Shown piece by piece: positions 22,753 to 33,200 of a stretch of DNA of 64,000 bases. The position numbers were made by a program, and so were the translations under genes. The stretch's first letter is position 1. Every line of letters begins with the position of its first letter. The stretch is from Xanthostigma xanthostigma. Taxonomy: Eukaryota; Arthropoda; Insecta; Raphidioptera; Raphidiidae. The notes under the pieces were generated by a model. The model searched no databases and was not told the DNA's origin. It was given only the letters and a program-made list of their open reading frames with translations. The stretch lies in the NCBI GenBank assembly GCA_963575645.1, contig OY754466.1, positions 17,338,001 to 17,402,000 on the forward strand, given 5' to 3'.

Positions 22753-23390
22753 CAGCGGTCGGCAACCTTTTGGCAAGCAAGAGCCACATAGTGGCAAATT
22801 AAAATAAAGGCGGGCCACACTTGTTCATAATTTTAATAATAGGTATTTGTGATATTAAAAATTCGAAAACATTTTATTTGAATTTTATTAAAAATTTAAC
22901 TGAGAACTTCAAAATAGAACTGTTCTTTTACAAAAGTTAGTGTGACGTTTGAGGTTGTATTTGAGTGGCTATTTGTTGTATGTTAGCTTCCAGGTTTGTA
23001 GTTGCAATTCGTAGAATAGCTCTCAAATGCTCATCTGTGAGACGAGAAGCATATTTATTTTTTCTGTAATTGAGAATCGAAAAGGTTTGTTCGCATAAGT
23101 ACTACCAAAAATTGTAATTAATTGCAGAGCAAACCTATTCAATTGGTCAAAATTAGATGGCAAACTGACATAAAATTTAACAAGATCTTTGATTTCAAAG
23201 AATGAGTTTTTGAGAGTATCATTAGATTGGAGATCAATCACGTTCATTTGTAAATGACTATAGGTACATCCTCAATATCACAAGAAAAAGGATTTGTGAA
23301 AATTAATTTAATTATTTTTTTATGTAGGTAGGTAGGTATATAAGACTTTTAATTATAAAACAGTCACGGGCCGCGGGTTGCCGACCCCTG
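22753..23390 (-). mobile_element. hAT element with transposase remnant, exact 8-bp duplication
   Basis: Ends CAGCGGTCGGCAACCTTTTGG and CGGGTTGCCGACCCCTG. Flanks AAATAGGG (22745-22752) and AAATAGGG (23391-23398) match exactly. The interior still encodes the C-terminal end of a hAT transposase on the minus strand (see separate entry). The 638-bp size shows an internally deleted derivative of an autonomous element. Confidence 0.9.
22930..23247 (-). pseudogene. hAT transposase C-terminal fragment
   Basis: The frame from 23247 to 23023 has the hAT dimerisation-region signature (FGSTYA, with a LNRFALQLITIF lead-in). After about 23100 the family's expected reading (CEQTF, SILNYRKNKYASRLTDEHL) continues in a different frame, with residues such as RAILRIATTN down to about 22940. 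So there is a frameshift just after STY, and no N-terminal BED or DDE part. Not functional. Confidence 0.7.
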
Positions 23391-23558
23391 AAATAGGGGA
23401 TGAAAGTTTGTATGGGGAATCCATCATTTCTCAAGTTAGTGATATGAAAATTCATATTTAGGCTTTTGATAAAGGATTACGTATTTCAGCGTTTCTGCAA
23501 AATCATCCCTCAAAAGGGTAAAATAGGGGATGATTTTCAAACTCACATGTAATATATA

Positions 23559-24365
23559 CAGGGTGTCCCATTAAGAATGGGACATAGAACAACCACAGAT
23601 TCTCCAATTCAAAATAAAACGATTAAGCGAAATATGCTTAGATAAAATGTTACTCGTTTCCGAAATACGGGGTGTTGAAGTTGAAAACTGAAAAATTATT
23701 AATGTCCATAATTTTTTTAATACACCGTATAATTTTACTCAAATCGGCACACTTTTTAAATATCATAAAATGCACCTAACAATAAAAAAAATAGTTCAGT
23801 ACGCTCTACCAGTGGCGTACGGCAGGAGTAAGTAATGCTTGTACTCCTTCTAAATGTTACAGTCCGCCGCGAGAGTGGAAAGATTCGGGGTTCGTATCCC
23901 GACGGTGACATTGTTTGAAAAAATAAACTAATTTTTCTATGTTGATAGCATTGTAACAATGGGTGTTTCTTAACAATTGTAGCAAACAGTAGCTACTATA
24001 AACAATATATTATAATTAGGTACTAACTGTAACTAAACTCATCTAAATATTATTAATAATAATACAAATAAAAAGTACATGTCTATCTATCTTTAACTGC
24101 GAATAACTCGAAAACCAATGACTTTACAACAAACTAACAAGTGTACATTATTGACTTAGAAAATATCAAAAAAATTAAAATTATAGTCAAAATTAAAATT
24201 TAGACAGCGGCGTAACATTTAGAAGGAGTACAAGCATTACTTACTCCTGCCGTACGCCACTGGTAGAGCGAGTAACATTTTATCTAAGCATATTTCGCTT
24301 AATCGTTTTATTTTGAATTGGAGAATCTGCGGTTGTTCTATGTCCCATTCTTAATGGGACACCTG
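23559..24365. mobile_element. Foldback element with GGTGTCCCATTAAG termini
   Basis: Outer ends CAGGGTGTCCCATTAAG and CTTAATGGGACACCTG face each other. Matching arms run through CGATTAAGCGAAATATGC and then CTACCAGTGGCGTACGGCAG. The left arm has about 140 bp (23667-23806) that is missing from the right arm. A B-box-like stretch, GGGGTTCGTATCCC, lies near the centre (about 23887). Flanks are TATA-rich on both sides. No coding frame. Confidence 0.7.
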
Positions 24366-24513
24366 TATATAGGTATAGCACGCAAAAACTGCTGACGAAA
24401 ACATCAAAGTGTACTTAAACATTGTTTGTTTTTTTTTAAGTGGAACGGCTCCACTAGTGTTGTCGCTGTCCCGTTTCATCCCAATCGCATGCGGAGCCGC
24501 GGGTAACAGCTAT

Positions 24514-25634
24514 AAGAAATAAAATGAACATTTTAAAGCGGCATTAGTCATTCGTATAAATTAAATAAGTATTTAATTTTTGCGCCAGTAGCAGCTACAT
24601 ACGAAATGGCACTATAAATAATTATAGCCTTATAGTTTCTCATGACATTTGATTTTAAATGAAACCAATTATTCATTAATAAAAATATGCTTATAGGCAT
24701 TTTTTACATAATTAATCACTTATTAAAAATCGTTTAATTTATATCTATTGAATTTTTAAATGCATTCATTGTTGCGAAACAAACGTTAAATTTATTTTTG
24801 CTGGTCTTAATTGAAATTGAGGTCAACGACTTGTTTGAACTTTTGAGTCTTAGACATATCAAATTATAACCAGATAAATAAAAATGACTCCGCCGCCTGG
24901 ATTTTCTTGCTCAATTGCGTCGACCGCGGGTCGTCCTAGTAGACCATCCTGTCAAATTTTTTTTCGAAAGAAATGAGCAATGAAATATTGTACATATATT
25001 AATTAAGAAGTATTATAAACAAACTTGTTATCTAGTCATTTTTGAAAATATACCAATTTTATGAACTATCGTTATTTAGAAGAGTTTAAAATTTGATTTC
25101 GATTCGTTGTAGATGATGTCGCTTACGAGGAATGAACGAACAACTAAAATTCACTTTTTTGGTATGTTGGGATCATGAAACGTAAGAATCTATCGACATC
25201 TCGAATTCGATTTTTTTCGCCAATATACAACTCTCTTTTAACTTCTAAATGATCGCTCGAAAATAAAAATAGACTCATATTTACTTGCAGATTTTATAAA
25301 TACTCAGAAATTGATTGTTACCCTCGCCTTTAAAAATATGACGTTGTCATCTATGAGGCGCATGTTTAGGACCACTGTTATACTTCCAACTGTTACTTTT
25401 TACTAGCACTTGTTTGGCATATAAAAAATATGTTGAAAGAAGTAAACGGTCATTGGTCGGTTACATAATCGTAATATTTAATAATTATAATTGAGCGTTA
25501 GACACCTTTTAAAACGTACTTAAACCGTGTCAGGTGTCACTTAAATTATGAACAGTACAGCATTCTTATACTTCCGCAATAAATAATTAAATCAACGCCC
25601 ACATAAGAAACAGTCACGTAACGCTATTACAAAA
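24514..25634. other. nost: 5' flank of nostrin, no feature assigned
   Basis: A+T-rich upstream DNA. A promoter or 5' UTR exon should lie here or further left, but I cannot point to a convincing core promoter. The 100 bases before the start codon carry no in-frame upstream extension that looks coding. Confidence 0.4.
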
Positions 25635-27278
25635 ATGAATGAAATGAAAAGACTGTACAGCATCATAACCAATCCTCAAGTATGGCGCACGAGCCTAACA
25701 ACGAGCCCGACACCTGAATCGAAACAGAACGCGACTGCGGACAGCCCAGCAGACGACTCGTCTACCTATGAAGATTGTCGATCCCAAGTTTTGTCTTCGG
25801 ACGAAGCGTCGTCCCAAAGTAGTGGCGCGATCTATGCAGCCCCTGCATCTTTGACGGACCGACTACGCCCCGAAGGCGAAGCGAGCGCCGAAAGCTGCCG
25901 AAGCAGCGAAATGTATTCGGACGTCGATATTGATGACGCCGAATCCGACACTTCGGAAACTTATAAAATATTGGACACGTCCAAACATAGCGCCGACGTC
26001 GAAAAACGGTATCAGAACTTGGTGGACATGTCTGAGGAATTGCAGATGATTAGAGCGACGCCGGAAATAAAAAGTAACGAATACGATGTGCCAAGAATCA
26101 CGTTTACTTTTTTCGACGAGAAGAAATTAAACGACGACGATGAAGTCGACAACAATTACGAAATTTTAAATATTAAACCGTTAATTTATGCTCGACCTGT
26201 CAAACAGAGCAAGTGTAAAACTGAATTGAAAATTACACTTTCGCAAGCAAATGTCGCAAATCGTATCGACTTTGATCAAAATATAAACAGTCAGGCTACT
26301 GCAGAAACGAGTTTAAAAAATAAGAACAGTTGCGTAAATATGTCTAAAAGTCACGATAATTTATCGTCGATGGCTTCGAGGCAAATAAAATCACAGATTA
26401 ATATCAATTTAAGTAAAAGTACCGGCGATATATCAAATGTCAACAGGGAACAAAAAACTAGATCGAATTCGTTCGACAAATTGGTAACGTCAACCAAAAC
26501 ACTTCAGCTGACGAAAACCGTGACATTTATGACGACCGAAAAACGTACGTCCCGAAGTTTGGGGGACATCATCGACGGTCAAAGCGAAGAGGTGGTAAAA
26601 TATCCATTGATGAGTTTGGAGAACCTGCCAAGGTCGATTGAAGAAAAGAGAAACGAAGCAGCTGACGATGCAGACGTTGTACAGGTGTTGTCGGGCGATG
26701 AAGAGGCGGACCTTGAATATTGTAGAGCTCGTAACAAATTACCAGCGCGTATACGCAGAGCGACTCTGATCAAAAAAACACAAGTCAAGAGTCGCGCCGT
26801 CGATACGTGGTCCACATTTCGTTCGCGGCTGTCAAATCTGATCACAACACAAGCGGCGGCTCAGAGAGTCGGTGCACAGAGCAGCACGACGGCCACCGTT
26901 CATTACGATGAGTATCCGAAAGCGATCGGTAAATCTGTCGATAAAATGTACAAAAAAACTAAAAAGTTAGTGTTGCCGAAAATCAACGGAAGGATATTCG
27001 TCAAGCGAGGTATTTCGAAGGATAAGGAGAACTTCCAGGACACTTTTAGTGACGACGGTATTTTGTATCATCGCGATCAATGTGCTGGGATGAAGGATAA
27101 TGGCAGTTGTGACGGAGGTGGTAGTGACGTGACAATCACGGCGGTGAACAATTGTGATGGTGGTGATAACAAATGTGATAATCAAAGACGTGGTGTTAAT
27201 GAGTGCGCGATTAGTGAACTGGATTTGACAAATGTCAGGACTACACCGTTTAGGAGAAGTAAACAACTCCCTTCGGAG
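25635..27278 (+). CDS. nost: Nostrin exon 1: 548-residue N-terminal region
   Basis: This exon opens at ATG 25635 (MNEMKRLYSI) and stays open for 548 codons up to a donor GAG|GTACGG at 27278, in phase 0 with exon 2. It is more G+C-rich than its surroundings and uses codons like a real gene. The protein is Ser/Thr/Asp/Glu-rich with several Tyr in acidic settings (DNNYEILN, ETYKILD, STYEDC), a basic stretch (ARNKLPARIRRATLIKKTQ) and a Cys/Asp/Gly-rich end (NGSCDGGGSD, CDGGDNKCDN). No transmembrane segment or named domain is visible; it looks largely disordered. Its attachment to nostrin is inferred from phase, strand and the lack of any other gene up to the F-BAR exons. Confidence 0.75.
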
Positions 27279-30200
27279 GTACGGTTTTTTTTTTATATAT
27301 TTATTTGAGTGTTAGAAAGAAATCTTGAAATTAATGCTATGATAAATCCATTTGACTTAATATAACGGTATTTAAAAGCTCATTAAACATCCCGACGGTG
27401 ATATTTATTATACATCCTTATATTTAGGTGTGCATTTTCCGAATTAATGAGGATAAAACTGTAATAGTTAGACGCCTGAGTTTTTCCATAAAAATTGAAA
27501 ACATTTTTTTTCAAAGAAGATTGAAATTTATAGCAATGGGCAAGTTGATTCGCCTAAATATTTACCAAAAAATAAAATACGGGTGTCCAACTATCGTGCT
27601 AACAATCTCTCTTTTGAATAAATAAAATTGTCTACCAATTTTTCACAGACCATATATTGACAAAAAATAATAAAAATACAAATCAATATAACACAAGATG
27701 ACGTTTCGATCCGAAATATCTAAAAAATATAAAAATTAATTAGTATTAAATAGAATGCACGAAAGATTGAAAGTTTGAATGATTGGTCGACAATTTTATT
27801 TATTTGAAGAGTTCTATTCAGACGTTAATCAAAGATTTGAATCTCTTTTTTGTTTATAAATAAGCTGTTTGGCCTAGGAATGACAGACCCCTGTTTATGA
27901 ATGTATTATAATTTGCACTGATCTTTCACCCGGCACTTGGTAGAACATGATTAATAACAAATAATAAAAACACTTGAAAATTCTGCAAAATATTTTCTGT
28001 CTAAACGATCGCTTCGGACAATCCTGAAGATGGACTGATTGTCCGATACGATTGTCGAGAGAGAAAATACTTTGTAGAATTTTCAAGTGCTTTTATTATT
28101 TGCATAATGTATCATTTAAATCAGTTAAATAGTAATTATATGGATTAAAACCTTCCCAAATATTTTCTGTGTCGATTTGTGACAATTAAATGAAAATCGG
28201 TTGAATAGTTTTCGAGTTCCGATAGACAGACGCCGCGCTGTTTCTAAAGTATAGAACGTATATTGCCTCTATTTGGTCGCTCCGCTTGTAAAGAGAAAGA
28301 ATGAATTGGCTGACGTCCCTCTCTCTCTCCCTGACATTGAAAACTAAAACGCGAAAAATTATTTTGAAATAGTTCATCGAACGACAAAATAGTTTGAAAT
28401 ATTAATTTTGATTCAACTTATAATAATAATAATATTTAAACCTTCACTGAAAATTTGACGTTCCTTCATTTTTAAAAATTTACATGGCACATTTTCTAGA
28501 GTCTAATGAGTGTGACGAAGAAGAAACATGTCATTCAATTGTCTCTGTCTCTTTTTACCGGAACTTGGTTCGCGCAGGCCAGACTAGCAGTCTATCTATC
28601 CAGATCGTTTTGTATAACTCACTCCCAGATGAACCGAAGCGTTGAAATTTGGCGTATTTATATACAGTGCCTCCAAATAAACGAAAAAAAATGCTAATAA
28701 CCCTGAGGATGTGAAATAGATACGACATTTTTGGATTGCAAACTTTTATTCCCGTTTTAATTCGACCGAACGAGCGAAGCTAGTGAGTTGTTGGCGTTTC
28801 AATAGACCGAGTGAGCGAAGCGTTAAGCGGGTGTGTACCTCGATTGTATTTGAAAGATATAGTGAATTATAGACGCTCGACAGATCGCATTTGGGAAAAT
28901 CTAAGGTATATTTCATTACGCTATCATATAACGGGGCAGTCATTTCCGGGTGAGACTGGGCAAAAACGTCTAGTCTCTTATATGTGGGTTTTTTGACAAT
29001 GCTATTGTTTTTATTTGTCGAAAGTAGATACGAAATAATGTTTTGCTGTAATCAGCAATTCGTTAAAATTTAATTGTATATATTGTACTATAAACAGAAA
29101 AAATATGAAAGTATGTATTCGGAATAGTGAACAGTTTTCTGTTTTCATATTAAATTACACATTGAATCAATAATGAAGCCATTCGATATTTTATACTGTA
29201 AAAGAATAAGCATTGTTGATTTGGTTACCTCAAATGAGAATTGTTTTGTTATTATAGTTATGATAGAGTCATTGTTCGCTTCGTAGATCTGAAATATTTA
29301 AATTGTTTTAATATAAACTTTGCTAATTCCAAACAGGGGCGGACTAATAAGTTACAACCGGGCCTGGAATTTTAATAAACTGTGGTTCTTCGCTCTGATT
29401 CTCTTAATGTAGTCAATATTTAAAAGAAGACAAAAGATTTTATATTTTTATAAAACGCGATACGTTAAACTATGGGAATAAAAGTAAAATATAAATCAAA
29501 ACTAAAACATTAATAAATTTCTTAGACAAAAAGCTTCTTTAATTAATAACAGTTTCGTTATCGATTGCCTGATGTCCAAATCATATCAAATGGTCCAATG
29601 ATCCATGATCGGTCCAATCCCTCCGGAAAATTCCAGAGCTCCAGTCGACCCCAATTCGACCCTTGTTACAACAATGCTTTAAGAAATATGTTAATAGAAT
29701 GTGTGTTAATTTTAATTATTGTTTGAATGCATGGCTGCGTTTGCATCCGCTATGAAAATCGTCCTTGTTTCGGAAACAAAAAATAACTTATCATGTGTAA
29801 TAAATAAATATAGTAACAACGTGTTTTATGCAACGACTGTGCAGAAATGACAAATGTACAAGTTACAACTGTTAGGCCAACAGCTTGTGGTCAAAAATTG
29901 CTAGATTCTTGTAGACTATTTATTTTGAGGCTAGCCACAAGTCAGGGTGTAAATAAATATCACATCAAAAACATAAATTTGAAAAAAAGCCGAGCTAATA
30001 CCATAGTATACGTATAATTACATCCAGTAAACAAAAATAATTTTTACACGCTTTATATTAACTTCACTTGTAAGTTTGTATGTATATAGGTATGTATGTA
30101 TGTATGTTTGTTTGTAACCTTCGTTTGGACTACAGCAAGTGGTTTATTACTGTAGTATAATATGCCAGCACTGTAACTACAGTGGTTAGCCGTGCGATCT

Positions 30201-33200
30201 AAAGCACGGGTCTTCGCTGACGTCAACTCTCAGAATCACGGGTCGTGGGTTCTAATCCCGTCCACGCCGAAAAAAAAATTGTTTTTTTTTCGGCAAATTT
30301 TTGACAATAAATCGAACTAAAAAGTGGAAAATAAATATAGTTTAAAAAAAACTAAAAAACACGCTTTATATCGAACTAAAAAGTAAAAAATATTTTTTTT
30401 TAAAATAAGCTTAAAACAATAATGAATAAAAAATACTAGTATTATTGTGAAAAAAGCGTGAGGCGCTCGATGTACGAAAATGTGGAACAAAGCGCCCCAC
30501 GCTTTTTTCACAATAATACTAGTATTTTTTATTCATTATTGTTTTAAGCTTATTTTTAAAAAAATATTTTTTACTTTTAAGTTCGATATAAAGCGTGTTT
30601 TTTAGTTTTTTTAAAACTATATTTATTAATATTATTGAACGTTGGCACTTCTGTTACGTGATTTTATTACCTACTTGCACTTTGCAATGCATAATTGTTT
30701 TATTTATAAACAAATGAGATGAGAATAAGTCCAGTCATTTGCAAGGTCACTTTGTCGAATGCGGTTTTTAACCGCCTTAGGGCTAGAATGACACTTTACG
30801 ACCTAACTCGCTGTGAATTCTGCAGAAATTGATGCGCACTAATTTTAATGCCTACAGTTCCACCCACGTGCATATAGGATTTAGAAGACGAAAAGAATAA
30901 AATTTAGTTTTATTGCATTGAGGCCCTGAGAATGAAAATATAATTTTCGAAACGCTGGCCACAAGCTATACTCTGGTAAAGCTCATTTTTCAATTGTTCC
31001 TCAACCAAACAAATCTCCTTAAATTTAGTTTATGTATTACTTTTAGTTATAAACTTTCTGCATGTAAAATTTCATTCAAATCGGTCGTCTCTTTTAGGAG
31101 AGTTGAAGTAACAAACAGCGGTGAATGTCTAGATGACAGGTCCGTTGGTAAGAGGACGGGGTAGAACGGAGTCGGATGACTCCATTCTGATGGTTTGTGG
31201 GCGGGGGGGTAGACTTAGAGGATGAAGGTGAAAAATCAATCATATATATATTAATGTTATTATGTAAACAGTACTTTTTCGTTTTGTATCAAAATGTAAC
31301 TAGATCGATGTAAAACTCTATGGTTGATTGTGAAATAAAGTCAGTCTATGTCTGAAAGTCGACAAGTAATAATAGGTTATGGGCAATATCCCAAGTTTAA
31401 GTAAATTTTTCAAAATTTCGGTTTAAAATATTTGTTGTACTTTCACGTGAACATGACCACGAATTATATTCAGAGTGTGCCAAAATTAAAAGGTCGAGAA
31501 AATTATGATGACTGGAGTTTTGCGGCAGAAAACTTATTGGTGCTTGAAGGCATGGTTCATTATATCAAGACAGTGGCCGGTACCGAAAGAAGATCTGCAG
31601 ATGACGACAAAACTAGAGCGAAGCTAATTTTGACGATTGATCCTGGATTGTATGTACACATCAAGGAAACCAAGAGTTCGGAAGAGTTGTGGAACAAATT
31701 GAAAAATATGTTCGATGACTCAGGATTTTCGAGAAAGATAACCTTGTTACGACATTTAATCTCAATACGACAAGAGAACTGCGATTCTATGACAACTTAT
31801 GTAACGCAAATTGTTGAAACAGCGCAGAGATTAAAAGGTACAGGATTTACAATCACCGATGAATGGATTGGATCTTTATTATTAGCAGGTTTGCCTGAAA
31901 AATATTCTCCGATGATCATGGCGATTGAACACTCGGGTATTCAGATCACCGCTGACGCCATTAAATCAAAGTTATTAGATATGGAAGTTTCAAGTTTAAC
32001 CGATACGGATTCCAGTAGCGCTGCATTCGCTGCGAGAAAGCCACCGCTTAGGAATAACCACGACACGAATAATAACAAGAATGGCGAAACAACCTCCTTG
32101 AAAAACATAACCTGTTACAAATGCAAACAAAATGGTCATTACAGAAACAAGTGTCCTTTGTTACAAAAAAACAAACAGTCAAATGCTTTCAGTGCGATGT
32201 TTTTGAATATGGCATTTGGAAAAAATGAATGGTACGTGGATTCCGGTGCTAGTGCACATATGACGGCAAATGTTAAATGGATAAATGACGCAAATTACAA
32301 GCCAAGTTTATCTGAAATAATCATTGCGAACGAAACAAGGGTGCCGATTGTGTGTTCCGGAAACGTTGATATCACGACTGAACTAAATTATGACATCACA
32401 GTTAAAGATGTGTTATGCGTGCCGAGCTTAACTACAAACTTGTTGTCAGTGAGTGAGCTAATAAAAAACGGAAACAGCGTTGTTTTTGAAGCTGGTCACT
32501 GTTACATTCGCAACAAGAAAAAAGAGTTAGTTGCGACAGCAGAACTAGCCAATGGTGTTTACAAACTGAAAATAAAAAGTAAGAATTGTATGCTAGCAGC
32601 ACCGGCGGTAGCTAGCGCAGACATGTGGCACAGGCGACTAGCACATATTAACAGTTGCGATTTAAGAAAAATGAAAAATGGAATTGTTGATGGATTGTCA
32701 TATCCTGCCACCAGCGACATGATGAAAGAAAAATGTGTGATCTGCTGCGAAGGTAAACAGACGAGATTACCATTTTCACATGTGGGTCAACGGAGTACTG
32801 AGACACTACAAATAATACACGCTGATGTATGTGGTGCCATGGAAGCGAAATCAATTGCAGGCTCACAATACTTCCTTTTGTTTGTAGATGACTTTAGTCG
32901 CATGACATTTATATACTTCCTGAAGCATAAAAGTGATGTGTTCAAAAAATTTAAAGATTTCAAAGCGATGGTCGAGAACCAGCAAAACAAGAAAATAAAA
33001 ATATTGCGTACTGACAACGGCGGCGAGTTTTGTGATGGTGAAATGGAAAATTATTTGAAAAAAGCTGGAATAATACATCAGAAAACAACTGCGTACACAC
33101 CGGAGCAGAATGGTGTTTGTGAACGAGCCAATAGAACTGTCATAGAAAAGGCAAGATGTTTATTATTTGACGCAAAATTAGAAAAAAGTTTTGGGCTGAA

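Larger units (their letters stand above)
22585..24513 (+). mobile_element. Helitron-like element with two nested insertions
   Basis: The element starts TCCTAACTAATATTATAGATG, then TTGTTTGTTACGCTTTCACGC and GCATCCCGAGAAAGGACATA, is interrupted at 22753 by a hAT element and at 23559 by a foldback element, and ends GCGGAGCCGCGGGTAACAGCTAT. Removing the two insertions leaves an ordinary lepidopteran non-autonomous Helitron (the phrase GAAATAGGGGATGAAAGTTTG is restored across the hAT site). No Rep/helicase coding. Confidence 0.7.

Noticed and set aside
23023..23247. Intact small gene on the minus strand
   Set aside because: It is the frameshifted C-terminal end of a hAT transposase within a transposon.
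26579..27266. Minus-strand ORFs opposite nostrin exon 1
   Set aside because: Shadow frames of a well-supported coding exon.
29334..29660. hAT element starting CAGGGGCGGACT
   Set aside because: No convincing complementary end or 8-bp duplication.
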